DNA of 52,902 bases, taken from the IMG/VR virus record IMGVR_UViG_3300021335_000025, positions 1 to 52,902 of that record, one strand, 5' to 3'. Positions 37,201 through 43,987 of this stretch are shown here, in pieces (the stretch's first letter is position 1; every line of letters begins with the position of its first letter). The notes beneath the pieces are model-generated. The model worked only from the letters and a program-made list of their open reading frames with translations. It ran no database searches and was not told the origin of the DNA. The stretch is from a virus. The translations under genes and the position numbers were made by a program.

Positions 37201-37585
37201 GATCTTCTATATCATCAATTGGTTCTACCCGACTTGCTTTTATTGCTTCTGGAGAACCTGCTAAAAGTTTTGATGAGTCCGTTGGTTTATTTTGTTCTCT
37301 ATTTCTTCTTCCAAAGAAACTATCTACATTTACTGTTTTCTTTGGTGCAGTAGTAAATGTAGATTCCTTTAAATCTCTTATTCTTTTTCTTTCATTGGCA
37401 ATTTTTGCCAAATCTTCTTCGGATAACTTTAACTTTTCATCGAAAGCACCTTTTGCGATTGCTTCCTTCATTAAAGTCATATATTCATCATATTCTAAGT
37501 CAAAGTTATCCTCCAACCCAAGAATTTTGGCAATTTCTGGATCTATGGTTTGGGTTTTAGTTTGGGTTGGATCCTCGGCTGCCAT
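34214..37585 (-). CDS. Tape-measure-like large tail protein
   Basis: A 1123-residue protein with a charged helical N-terminus (~1-210). A hydrophobic segment (FIMMVLLGSAVNWLF, ~225-245) aligns with the same region of the triple-hydrolase protein. Amphipathic helices follow. Four tandem 15-residue repeats (NTGGSITKLSPVLTK) lie near residues 358-418. Then comes ALSLGEYVLKPGAVNWLGG, which resembles the GE[FY]V...AV..LG motif seen near the C-terminus of phage tape-measure proteins. The rest includes the KIEGGKIKQFYLDALADGSY module, Asn/Thr-rich linkers and three copies of KQLVRGMGGSGSSIL. It lies just downstream of the gp26/small-ORF pair, the usual position of a tape-measure gene. The assignment is moderate. 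Confidence 0.7.
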   Translation of the reverse strand: MAAEDPTQTKTQTIDPEIAKILGLEDNFDLEYDEYMTLMKEAIAKGAFDEKLKLSEEDLAKIANERKRIRDLKESTFTTAPKKTVNVDSFFGRRNREQNKPTDSSKLLAGSPEAIKASRVEPIDDIEDQKDNTVDKLYKFLNGDLLSIVKEIRSLTEDIVNIFKKQSQANEKSGEKNRIEKNKQKKAGKENKLESKKQSSKGSKLLDKVIKPFTNIFDTIKNFIMMVLLGSAVNWLFSVIKNPKILLQPIQDLFDGIVGVFNSILQFIDNKLIQPVRGFIDSINSAISGFIDMINGALKFIPGAPQLPNDPDKGVIPNIPKIPELQAPDIVGNREPEPAEPQQKQQSAPGVNVKFNGGSITKLSPVLTKNTGGSITKLSPVLTKNTGGSITKLSPVLTKNTGGSITKLSPVLTKNTGGSTTPPQRKTPTIGNDTVSIEGGVVNNNTVNTKISGLGPDQYLTALSLGEYVLKPGAVNWLGGEEYLDKVNYMFGGRSERRTASIGDINIEAMNTGGSVGGRRNDAHKGGGSSTTTPTQNAPKVETKQSESKGSTEYKLNQGDSSNNAPKDETKQSESKGSIEYKLKKSDPPNNAPKVETKEGRQLIPDEYVKNTKHTTHIKVGDKEKKNYVIRYEKTGDTYIVKQINKLVQSSFLGLNDKFTGVNPQSPEGKLVTNSIELKNWFNDYDNMSLLDSKKIKIESHKDADLWFWYSRSYKANYDYWKKLNVTEKEARIFAAKAAAEFAMPGKNKDDEGVTLMPGADNPAAAPEYLRTVAVDSDNTSSSSSSIQAKYDPNFKIEGGKIKQFYLDALADGSYTGKRNISSSSASNFISNTNTTNTTNTTNNNTNNTNNNTTNNNTTNNTNNNTNTTKQLVRGMGGSGSSILNPTKTAASMNNTTNTTTNTTKQLVRGMGGSGSSILDPTKTAASMNNTTNTTTNNTNNNTNNIKQLVRGMGGSGSSILDPTKTAASMPHVFEAAKEARAKARAEGLSPEEVEKRVIVASENAKRNGPSFKSLTPTSSQSNQPRKTLLQTTFQNRRENRGSSYTPPTQPQITPTKTPTIPSIPQSRSSTTIIPMPGGENQSKTMKTGMTKTGTTSIPTINSFDDNQQTMVTVAAIYNIWGM
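34676..34979 (-). repeat. Three 73-bp repeats separated by Asn/Thr-rich low-complexity DNA
   Basis: Copies at 34676-34748, 34802-34874 and 34907-34979 encode KQLVRGMGGSGSSIL(D/N)PTKTAASM. They are separated by stretches made of ATT/AGT triplets that encode poly-Asn/Thr. The low-complexity run continues to about 35095. Confidence 0.9.
35136..35225 (-). repeat. 90-bp segment duplicated at 30539-30628
   Basis: Second copy of the module DNA, in the tape-measure-like gene. Flanking sequence is unrelated apart from low-complexity Ser or Asn/Thr linkers. Confidence 0.9.
36333..36512 (-). repeat. Four tandem 45-bp repeats with internal inverted repeat
   Basis: Units begin at 36333, 36378, 36423 and 36468 and are almost identical. 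Each encodes NTGGSITKLSPVLTK. Each unit contains CCCGTATTCTTAGTAAGAAC followed by GGG, which folds into a hairpin (CCCG/CGGG plus TTCTT/AAGAA). They create long open frames in other frames that are not genes. Confidence 0.95.
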
Positions 37586-37594
37586 GAATTACTA

Positions 37595-37765
37595 ACTCTT
37601 TTGTTGTTGTTTTTGCCTTTCTTCTTCCAAGTGCTGTTCCAATAATGTAACATATACATCACGTTCCCAAGGCATCATATTTTCAATCTCAGTCAATGAA
37701 TATTTATGATACTGAATCAAGGCAAAATTCAACTTATAATAGTTAGCAAGGTCCATATGGACCAT
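37595..37765 (-). CDS. Small tail-assembly protein downstream of gp26 (gp51-position), possibly made by -1 frameshift
   Basis: A 56-residue frame from an ATG at 37765: MVHMDLANYYKLNFALIQYH, then a MMPWERDVYVTLLEQHLEEE motif and a Gln/Lys tail. The PWERD-x-Y-x-x-L-L-E-x-x-L motif is typical of small proteins encoded after tail-assembly chaperones and of short hub-assembly proteins. In T4, gene 51 follows 26, but T4 gp51 is much longer, so the symbol is left empty. No ribosome binding site precedes either ATG (37765 or 37756). The reading frame is -1 to gp26 and joins it through the slippery site at 37773-37779. The frame ends at a TAG just before the tape-measure-like gene. Confidence 0.75.
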
Positions 37766-37767
37766 GG

Positions 37768-38490
37768 CTATCCGAAAAAACTAGAAAGTCCTTCAAGAAC
37801 AACCTCACTTTCAACTTTAGTATTTGGATTTTTAATAATAGTTGAATAATGTAGTTTTGGCATAGTTTCAAAGAACTTCTCAATTTGCTTAAATTGGGTC
37901 GAGTTCATCTGTTCTAAGAAATCAACCAGTTCTTTCTTGGTTACATCGGAAGAAGCCCAAACTTCCTCAGAATTGTAAATTTTATCAATACAAGAAACAA
38001 TCAAATCAAATGATTGATCCATATTATTTGCATCTGCAGAAAAATCAAAATTACTCTTGATAAATTGTTCAAGTGATGGATACTTCATTTCCATCATCAA
38101 ATTATCATCAATTTTGATTTGATTTGTATGCTCATCATTTCGTTTAATTTGAATTTCATCAATCGCAATTTCTTTTTTTACGGTTGTATCATTATCATCA
38201 GGACAAATTAGATTGACATCAATCACTTCTCCTACTGATTTTCCACGAATGTTAAGAAAGAGATATTCAATATCAAATGTAGGAAGCGTTTCTACTTTAA
38301 CTCCCCTAGTTTGAATGCAGTTTTTAATAACCGTTTTAATTGCAGTTGTGATTTCCTTTGTGTCTTCACTCTCTAATGCAAGAACTAATAGTTTTTCTTC
38401 CCTAACTAAAAATGGTCTATACTTAATGTTTTGTCCAGTTGATGGCAATTCCAACTCATATGTTGGTGTCGAAATCTTTGGTAATGGCAT
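37768..38490 (-). CDS. 26: gp26-like baseplate hub / tail assembly protein
   Basis: A 240-residue protein starting MPLPKISTPTYELELPSTGQ, the hallmark start of the T4 gp26 baseplate-hub family. It continues with KYRPFLVREEKLLVLALESE, a segment shared across the family. T4 gp26 is a little shorter (about 208 residues). It has no membrane segments and is helical in its last third (ELVDFLEQMNSTQFKQIEKF). The last codons read AGT TTT TTC GGA TAG, containing a canonical -1 slippery heptamer. It follows a GATAAATA late promoter 31 bases upstream and precedes the 56-residue frame by 2 bases. A role as tail-assembly chaperone in the lambda G/GT sense is inferred from this arrangement. Confidence 0.85.
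   Translation of the reverse strand: MPLPKISTPTYELELPSTGQNIKYRPFLVREEKLLVLALESEDTKEITTAIKTVIKNCIQTRGVKVETLPTFDIEYLFLNIRGKSVGEVIDVNLICPDDNDTTVKKEIAIDEIQIKRNDEHTNQIKIDDNLMMEMKYPSLEQFIKSNFDFSADANNMDQSFDLIVSCIDKIYNSEEVWASSDVTKKELVDFLEQMNSTQFKQIEKFFETMPKLHYSTIIKNPNTKVESEVVLEGLSSFFG
37773..37779 (-). promoter_or_regulatory. Candidate -1 ribosomal frameshift site (T TTT TTC)
   Basis: The minus strand reads T TTT TTC in phase with gp26 codons TTT and TTC, three codons before its TAG. A -1 slip continues CGG ATA GCC ATG GTC into the 56-residue frame without a stop. The 3' stimulatory structure was not examined by folding. Confidence 0.6.
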
Positions 38491-38520
38491 TGTTTATTGA
38501 ATGATGTATTCAGGTTGTTT

Positions 38521-38528
38521 TATTTATC
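38521..38528 (-). promoter_or_regulatory. T4-type late promoter (GATAAATA)
   Basis: The minus strand reads GATAAATA, ending 31 bases before the gp26 ATG. It overlaps the very end of the upstream tail-tube-like gene. The spacing matches the other late promoters in this window. Confidence 0.7.
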
Positions 38529-39393
38529 AACCAATATTTGATGTTCCTCCGAATGGACCAAAATCCCCAATTGATCCATTAATATTTTGCTGTCTTTGAG
38601 GAGGTATATCTAAAAGTGATACATTTGGATTAAAATCAAATCCTCCACCATCTGGTAATGTGTAGGTCGATCCATTCAATGGTTCAATTCCAAAATCAAA
38701 GTTATTACTATTTTGAAATGCTTGTACTTGAGGATTAAAAGGAATATCTATTGCTGATTCTGCTGATGTCGAATAAGGACTAAACTTACTTCTAATCACA
38801 TATCTAGTATATGAAAAGGAAACAGTTACTTTTAATAAATCGCTTTGATCGTAGGAAATTGGAGTTGATGCGATATTGATAGGAAATGCATCTATAAAAT
38901 CATATCCTATTCTATAGTTTGGTGAAGATGTTGAAATGTCCTTTTCAAATTTTAAAAGTTTAATTTTTGTCTTATATGAGAAAGGATAAGTCATTCTATA
39001 AAATGTTGTTGGATCAATATAGTCATTTTGAGTAAAGTAATTTCCTTCACCAACAATAAAACTCATCCAGGCCAAAAAATATTTTAAAGTATTATATCTA
39101 TAATCAATATAAAAAGTTAAATCAATTGTATCGTCATATATTCTACGATATGCCATTTTTTCACTAGTTCCATGATAATCATTATTAGATTCGTGAGTTG
39201 CTAAACTAGATCCTGGAAGACTTGCTTCGCAACAAGATAAATTAATAATCTCCTGTTCCTTTGATAAAGTTACCCCTACAAAACTATTAACCTTTTGATT
39301 TGTTAAAATTTCGACAGAATATACTGAAGTTTGTGCTGGGCGCAATAACTTTTGCTTAATTTCTGACACTTTATAATGTCTAGCTAATCCCAT
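38527..39393 (-). CDS. Tail-tube-like baseplate protein (gp54/gp19 type)
   Basis: A 288-residue protein. After a short N-terminus (MGLARHYKVSEIKQKLLRPA), residues ~50-130 contain CCEASLPGSSLATHESNNDY and MAYRRIYDDTIDLTFYIDYR. The strand and loop order resembles myovirus tail-tube proteins (P-x-x-x-x-x-T followed by a tyrosine-rich R-R-x-Y-x-D strand). T4 gp54, the tube initiator on the baseplate, is itself a tube homologue of similar size. The C-terminal ~80 residues are Pro/Gly/Asn-rich and probably flexible. It is transcribed divergently from gp4. An alternative is a hub protein with a tube fold. Confidence 0.6.
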   Translation of the reverse strand: MGLARHYKVSEIKQKLLRPAQTSVYSVEILTNQKVNSFVGVTLSKEQEIINLSCCEASLPGSSLATHESNNDYHGTSEKMAYRRIYDDTIDLTFYIDYRYNTLKYFLAWMSFIVGEGNYFTQNDYIDPTTFYRMTYPFSYKTKIKLLKFEKDISTSSPNYRIGYDFIDAFPINIASTPISYDQSDLLKVTVSFSYTRYVIRSKFSPYSTSAESAIDIPFNPQVQAFQNSNNFDFGIEPLNGSTYTLPDGGGFDFNPNVSLLDIPPQRQQNINGSIGDFGPFGGTSNIG

Positions 39394-39401
39394 AGCACTA
39401 A

Positions 39402-39409
39402 AATAAATA
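39402..39409 (+). promoter_or_regulatory. T4-type late promoter (AATAAATA) for gp4
   Basis: AATAAATA on the plus strand, ending 29 bases before the gp4 ATG, in the divergent gap between the tube-like gene and gp4. Confidence 0.65.
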
Positions 39410-39438
39410 CTTTTACTTATATATTATGTAGTAAGGTA

Positions 39439-39885
39439 ATGAGAGATAAATATCATCAAGGAAAATTTCACCCCCAAAATCCGGAAAAATATAAAGGTGA
39501 TGTAAGAAATATAATCTACAGAAGTTCTTGGGAACTTCGTTTTATGAGATATTGTGATAGAAAAGTCAATATTCTAGAATGGGGAAGTGAAGAATTTTTT
39601 ATTCCTTATATCTCTCCAGTTGATGGTAGAGTTCACAAATATTTTCCAGATTTTTTTGTAAAAATACAAGAAAGAAGTGGTGCAATAAAAAAATATGTTA
39701 TAGAAGTTAAACCAAAAAGTCAAACAAAAAGACCAATCAGGACTCCAAGAAAACGAAATAAAACTTTTATTACAGAAGCACTTACATACGAAAAAAATGT
39801 TGCTAAATGGAAAGCAGCACAAGAGTGGTGTCAAGATCGTATGTTAGAATTCAAAATCATAACAGAAGATGAATTGGGCCTATAA
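39439..39885 (+). CDS. 4: gp4 head completion protein (nuclease-like)
   Basis: A 148-residue protein, close to T4 gp4 (about 150). It has the TnsA/PD-(D/E)XK-like layout of the family: SSWELRFMRYCD with the first acidic residue, YFPDFFVK with the P-D, and YVIEVKPKSQT with the E-x-K. gp4 (also called gp50) acts at head completion, when the filled capsid is sealed before tail joining, and may trim DNA ends. The start ATG follows AAGGTA, and an AATAAATA late promoter lies upstream. It opens the only plus-strand operon of the window (gp4, gp48, gp53). Confidence 0.9.
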   Translation: MRDKYHQGKFHPQNPEKYKGDVRNIIYRSSWELRFMRYCDRKVNILEWGSEEFFIPYISPVDGRVHKYFPDFFVKIQERSGAIKKYVIEVKPKSQTKRPIRTPRKRNKTFITEALTYEKNVAKWKAAQEWCQDRMLEFKIITEDELGL

Positions 39886-39894
39886 ATATAAATA
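39881..39894 (+). promoter_or_regulatory. Tandem overlapping late promoters (TATAAATATAAATA)
   Basis: Two TATAAATA boxes overlap by two bases at the end of gp4. The second ends 30 bases before the gp48 ATG, the same spacing as at the other late promoters. Confidence 0.75.
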
Positions 39895-39924
39895 AAGGAC
39901 TTATAGAACTATAAGTAATATCTG

Positions 39925-41337
39925 ATGGCTCAAATAACCAACGATCTGCCTTGGAAAAAAATACCAACAAGAATTTTAGTAAATGTTGATACTGGTCAAG
40001 CTGAAGTTTTTGCAAAAGAAGGTATTTTTGGAGATACTAAAATAGCAGAAGTTGGTGCAAATAATGAATGGACAGTTACTAATATTTCTGCATTAACAAA
40101 AAAATATAATAATTTAAACGGAACAAAATTAACAGAAGCACAAGTTCAAGATATATTTGATGTTGAAGGTGTTAAAACATTTAACATTGAAAGAGCAAAA
40201 ATAATAAATGCCAATTCACCATTTAACACGAAAGTATTTTTAGCAACTAAACAAAATCCAGTTCCTGGAGTTAAAGATCCAAATACAAACGCATTACCAA
40301 CGCAAACTGCCCCAACAGTTGCTACAACACAACCTGAACCTGTAACTGGTTCTAATCCTCAGAATGGTCCGGCATCAACGCCAACAAATGGTGATCCAAA
40401 CACCAATGGAACAAATACAGATATTGGAAGTCGAAAAAATAATTATCCAGATTCATTATTAGTTTATCCGGTAAAAAGAAAAAATGCAAACGGGGGAGAT
40501 TTTATTAAATTTGAAATTTTAAATTATCAAAAATCTGGATTAACAAATTCAAGTACAATTGCTAATGGATCTGTAGCATTACCCGGAATGGAATATAGAG
40601 ATCCTGGAAAACCACTTGCAACGATATATCTTCCAATTCAATCTGGAATTGTTGAAGGTATGTCCGTTGATTGGGGTGGTGGAGAACTAAATCCAATTAC
40701 TGCGGCATTTGCAAGTGCTGCATATTCAACAATAAACGCAGCTGAAAGTGGTAATCTTGGTAAATTTTTTGGTGGAGTTGCAACGGGTGCAGAAACAATA
40801 AAAGATCTTTTTAATAATGCAAGTCCAGAACTTAGACAATTAGCGGTAAATTTTTTTACAGAGCAATCAGTTAAAACAAACGGTCTTTTGTCAAGAACTC
40901 TTGGTGGGGCAATCAATAACAATCTAGAACTTCTTTTCAATGGTCCTATGTTGAGAAGTTTTACATTCAACTTCAAATTGACACCAAGAGAACCCAATGA
41001 AGCAGTAGTTATAAAAAAAATGATCAGATACTTTAAAAAGAGTATGGCACCAGCACTCTCAACAGCTCAACTCTTTTTATTGGCACCAAATGTATTTAAA
41101 ATATCTTATGTTTATACTGGTAAAGGTAATCTTAACGAAGATCATCCATATCTAAATAGAATTAAAGTTGCTGCCTTAAGAGATATTTCCGTAAATTATA
41201 CTCCAGATGGTAATTATATGACCTATCAAGATGGATCGATGACTCAATATGAACTCAATCTAACATTTGGAGAAATTGATCCAATTTATGAGAATGATTA
41301 TGAACTTAACGAAGGAAAAATCGGAACTGGATGGTAA
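39925..41337 (+). CDS. 48: gp48 baseplate tail-tube cap protein
   Basis: A 470-residue protein. The C-terminal half carries the gp48 signature NNLELLFNGPMLRSFTFNFK followed by LTPREPNEAVVIKKMIRYFK, which is strongly conserved among T4-like phages. T4 gp48 is about 364 residues. The extra length here is an N-terminal domain (residues ~1-110, MAQITNDLPWKKIPTRILVN) and a Pro/Thr/Asn-rich linker (~115-165). The protein caps the tail tube where it begins on the baseplate. An internal Ala/Gly-rich helix (~245-300) could be amphipathic. It is followed by gp53 after only 3 bases. Confidence 0.9.
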   Translation: MAQITNDLPWKKIPTRILVNVDTGQAEVFAKEGIFGDTKIAEVGANNEWTVTNISALTKKYNNLNGTKLTEAQVQDIFDVEGVKTFNIERAKIINANSPFNTKVFLATKQNPVPGVKDPNTNALPTQTAPTVATTQPEPVTGSNPQNGPASTPTNGDPNTNGTNTDIGSRKNNYPDSLLVYPVKRKNANGGDFIKFEILNYQKSGLTNSSTIANGSVALPGMEYRDPGKPLATIYLPIQSGIVEGMSVDWGGGELNPITAAFASAAYSTINAAESGNLGKFFGGVATGAETIKDLFNNASPELRQLAVNFFTEQSVKTNGLLSRTLGGAINNNLELLFNGPMLRSFTFNFKLTPREPNEAVVIKKMIRYFKKSMAPALSTAQLFLLAPNVFKISYVYTGKGNLNEDHPYLNRIKVAALRDISVNYTPDGNYMTYQDGSMTQYELNLTFGEIDPIYENDYELNEGKIGTGW

Positions 41338-41340
41338 AAA

Positions 41341-42006
41341 ATGGCACTTTACTTTAGAAATATACCAAATTTAGAATACATCAGTAGAGATGAAAATGCA
41401 ATCTCGGAATATTCTGAAACAAAAAACCTCTTTAAAAGAGGCAAAATAAGAGATGATATATTTGGAAATATTTCATACTTTAATAAGTATATAATAGTTG
41501 GAGATGAAAGACCTGATAATATAGCATTTAAAGTCTATAATGATGAAACATTAGATTGGGTAGTTATGCTGTCAAATAACATCCTAAATCTTTACGATGA
41601 ATGGCCTTTAACTCAAGAATCTTTTGATTCATATCTTATAGAAAAATATGGATCCTATGAAGCACTTAACAATATTCACCATTATGAAACAAAGGAGATT
41701 AAAGATTCTTCTGGAAAAATAATTTTAAAGTCTGGATTAGTAGTAAATCAAAACTTTACTCTTGAGTATTATGATTCTAATACTAAGAGATTATTGTATA
41801 ATATAGATGTTAAACATAGAATCACAAACTATGAGTATGAACAGAATATAGAAAATGAGAAAAGAAATATCTTTCTATTAAAAGATAATTACTTACCTTT
41901 AATTTTAGATGATGTGGAATCTAAATTAAAATATAAAAAGGGTAGTGACCAATACATTAGCCCTACCCTTAAGAGAGTTGATAATATTAGATTATATGAT
42001 AATTAA
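41341..42006 (+). CDS. 53: gp53 baseplate wedge protein
   Basis: A 221-residue protein (T4 gp53 is about 196) beginning MALYFRNIPNLEYISRDENA. The family motif FKVYNDETLDWVVMLSNNIL lies near residues 60-85, with EWPLTQESFDSYLIEKYGS after it. gp53 joins wedges around the hub in T4 baseplates. It lies 3 bases after gp48. Its last ~70 bases overlap, antisense, a hairpin with a T-run that looks like the terminator of the convergent gp32 gene. Its stop abuts the gp32 stop, so the two transcripts converge. Confidence 0.88.
   Translation: MALYFRNIPNLEYISRDENAISEYSETKNLFKRGKIRDDIFGNISYFNKYIIVGDERPDNIAFKVYNDETLDWVVMLSNNILNLYDEWPLTQESFDSYLIEKYGSYEALNNIHHYETKEIKDSSGKIILKSGLVVNQNFTLEYYDSNTKRLLYNIDVKHRITNYEYEQNIENEKRNIFLLKDNYLPLILDDVESKLKYKKGSDQYISPTLKRVDNIRLYDN
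41923..41970 (-). terminator. Probable terminator of gp32, inside the 3' end of gp53
   Basis: The minus strand reads AAGGGTAG, 17 bases, CTACCCTT and then a T-rich tail (TTTATATTTTAATTT), 37 bases beyond the gp32 stop. The 8-bp stem is perfect. It would end minus-strand transcription before it runs antisense through gp53 and gp48. Confidence 0.7.
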
Positions 42007-42975
42007 TCAATCATCAACTAGTTTTTTAAAGTAACTCATTGCATCATCTTCATCTTCATCATCTTGATGGGATTTGGGAAGACTATTGATTTCCTCACGA
42101 AGTTCTGAAGTAAGTGACTTACTCTTATTATAAGATTCTTCGAGTTCTTTCAGGACATCTTCCTCACTGTTTTTGGGTTGAGAATAAGATTCCAGTGCAT
42201 CTTCTTGTTCATAAGTAGATACTTTTGGAGCAACTTTTCCAATACCAAGAACGTAATTTAGACGCTTTTCAAGTTCTTCATAGGTCTTGAATTGATCAGG
42301 AGCAGCAAGGGCAGCAAGAGAATACTGCTTTTTCCAGATTGTCTCCAGAGCATCGTCGTCATCAAACAGAGCACTAGAACGATCAAATTCAGACTTATCA
42401 TAATTCCAGTAACCTTCAACCTTACGAATCTTAAGGCGGAAGTTTGCACCAGACCAGAAATCAAAAGGATTGATCGGATCTTCATCATCAAACTCTGGTT
42501 GCATAGCATTCATAATCTTATCAAAGATCTTCTTACCATACTTAAACAGGAAAACTTTACCTTCGTTCTGAGGATTTGCAGGATCCTTTACGACATAGAT
42601 GTTGGAGTAATATGATAGTTTACGCTTCTGCTTACGAACAGTTTCCTTATCCTTATCATTACCACTGTTCCAAAGAGTACGATTATACTCAGTTACAGGG
42701 TCTTTCTGACCAAGAGTAGTCAGAGAATTTTCGATATACCAACCACCATTTCCTTGGAATCCGTGAGAAAAGATTTTTGCCCAAGGAAGGTCTTCACCTT
42801 CTGGAGCAGGAAGGAAACGAATAATTGCTGAACCAACACCGCTCTTATCCATTTCGGGTTTCCAATAACGGTCATCTGCGCTGCTAGGACCATTGTTCAT
42901 CTTTTCAACTTCTTTCACCAGTTTGTTGGTGAGAGAACCCAGTTTGGACTGCTTCTTAAGACTTTCGAATGACAT
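42007..42975 (-). CDS. 32: gp32 single-stranded DNA-binding protein
   Basis: A 322-residue protein (T4 gp32 is 301). The N-terminus MSFESLKKQSKLGSLTNKL contains the Lys/Ser/Thr-rich cooperativity motif. The core has FLPAPEGEDLPWAKIFSHGF and YYSNIYVVKDPANPQNEGKV, as in the T4 OB-fold. The classic Cys/His zinc ligands are not evident. The C-terminus is acidic (SHQDDEDEDDAMSYFKKL), where partner proteins bind. gp32 coats single strands during replication and recombination and works with gp59, encoded upstream. A sigma70-type promoter and a 65-base leader with a small hairpin precede it. Confidence 0.95.
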   Translation of the reverse strand: MSFESLKKQSKLGSLTNKLVKEVEKMNNGPSSADDRYWKPEMDKSGVGSAIIRFLPAPEGEDLPWAKIFSHGFQGNGGWYIENSLTTLGQKDPVTEYNRTLWNSGNDKDKETVRKQKRKLSYYSNIYVVKDPANPQNEGKVFLFKYGKKIFDKIMNAMQPEFDDEDPINPFDFWSGANFRLKIRKVEGYWNYDKSEFDRSSALFDDDDALETIWKKQYSLAALAAPDQFKTYEELEKRLNYVLGIGKVAPKVSTYEQEDALESYSQPKNSEEDVLKELEESYNKSKSLTSELREEINSLPKSHQDDEDEDDAMSYFKKLVDD

Positions 42976-43023
42976 TTTGTACCTCGTATTTGTTAGTATT
43001 TGGCCTGTGGGGTTTGCTTTGGT

Positions 43024-43040
43024 GCGGATTCCCTAGCCGC
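43024..43040 (-). promoter_or_regulatory. Leader hairpin upstream of gp32
   Basis: In the gp32 leader the minus strand reads GCGG-CTAGGGAAT-CCGC, a 4-bp GC stem with a 9-base loop at the predicted mRNA 5' end. T4 gp32 represses its own translation through a leader pseudoknot. Whether this hairpin serves that purpose is inference. Confidence 0.4.
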
Positions 43041-43046
43041 TGACCT

Positions 43047-43075
43047 AGAATAGCACTGAAACTACTCCTTGTCAA
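43047..43075 (-). promoter_or_regulatory. Sigma70-type promoter for gp32
   Basis: The minus strand shows TTGACA (43070-43075), 17 bases, then TATTCT (43047-43052). The -35 lies in the last codons of the DUF1825 gene. The predicted start is near 43040, 65 bases before the gp32 ATG. Confidence 0.8.
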
Positions 43076-43394
43076 TAGCCTCTTTCATAGTGTCAATGAG
43101 GCGAGTCATATTACTGAAAATCATATTAATATCAGAAGTTTTAGGGATTCCCATCGCCTCAGCAGATTCTAATACTTTTTCCTTCATATCTTTTGCTTCT
43201 GGATCATCCGATAAACTCAATCTAGTATATAGGATTTGTTGCTTTTCGAGAAGTTTCTGTAGCAAATCAACATGTTGAAGTTTTTCTTCTTTGTTCATCA
43301 TAAAGAATTTATAAACATTGTGATATATTTCTTCTTGTAATTCAGAGATTTCTGCCATCTCTGCTCGTACAACTTCTGAGTCGAAAAAACTCAC
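43062..43394 (-). CDS. DUF1825-like cyanobacterial protein
   Basis: A 110-residue helical protein starting MSFFDSEVVRAEMAEISELQ. The start, the length, the central LEKQQILYTRLSLSDDPEAK segment and the closing IFSNMTRLIDTMKEAI helix match what I recall of cyanobacterial DUF1825. That family has no assigned function and occurs widely in cyanobacteria. Its ATG overlaps the gp59 stop (ATGA), so it is translated with the replication genes gp33 and gp59 and probably acts early. Carriage of a host-family protein in a replication operon suggests it tunes a host process, which is inference. Confidence 0.75.
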   Translation of the reverse strand: MSFFDSEVVRAEMAEISELQEEIYHNVYKFFMMNKEEKLQHVDLLQKLLEKQQILYTRLSLSDDPEAKDMKEKVLESAEAMGIPKTSDINMIFSNMTRLIDTMKEAIDKE

Positions 43395-43987
43395 AATACT
43401 ATCTCCTTTAAAATTTTCTTATATTTAAATACATCAATATGTATGAATGGAAAATATTTTGCAATTCTCATTGATACAAATTTCCAAATAGGGTCATCCA
43501 ATTTCTTATCGAAGTTTTTTCTGTATCCAAAAATAGAATCAAGAATAACCATCGTCTCTAAAGATAAATTTCCTTGTAAAAATATCTTTAGTAATCTTGG
43601 ATGACTTCCATTTTTGATAGTAAATAAATCTTCCATTGAATTTTCACTAAAAAGTTTTTCAATTTCTTCTTTAAATACATAAGAAAGAGATTGAGTTCTT
43701 TTTTTCCAAAGAGAAAATCTCTTTTCTCCTTCATTAATTATTTCTCCAATCCATAAAGATTCTGGGTCATTACATAAAACAAAGTTGGCAACAAAAAAAC
43801 TGACAATTTCCTCGTCAGTTTTTTGTCTACTCATTTTTTCAAACCACATTCTATCTTTACGTTTGTAGAATGCTTGCAAAGATGCTTTTACTTTGCCATT
43901 ATATCTCAAATAATCATATTTTGGTTTTGTAAAATGATTCTTGAGGGCAAGGTATGTCTTATAGCAATTCAGGGGATCCAATTTCAA
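43391..43987 (-). CDS. 59: gp59 loader of replicative helicase
   Basis: A 198-residue protein (T4 gp59 is 217). Matching features are the N-terminal NCYKTYLALKNHFT, the YDYLRYNGKVKASLQAFYKR segment (T4 has YDVIKYN...AYQKRRDK), FFVANFVLCNDPESLWIGEI and SLETMVILDSIFGY. gp59 loads the gp41 helicase onto gp32-coated forks and recombination intermediates. It overlaps gp33 upstream and DUF1825 downstream by 4 bases each. It is all helical and has no membrane segment. Confidence 0.92.
   Translation of the reverse strand: MKLDPLNCYKTYLALKNHFTKPKYDYLRYNGKVKASLQAFYKRKDRMWFEKMSRQKTDEEIVSFFVANFVLCNDPESLWIGEIINEGEKRFSLWKKRTQSLSYVFKEEIEKLFSENSMEDLFTIKNGSHPRLLKIFLQGNLSLETMVILDSIFGYRKNFDKKLDDPIWKFVSMRIAKYFPFIHIDVFKYKKILKEIVL

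Noticed and set aside
37595-37765. Assigning the 56-residue frame firmly as T4 gp51
   Set aside because: Position after gp26 fits, but T4 gp51 is about 249 residues and I cannot align it. The motif alone is not enough for the symbol.
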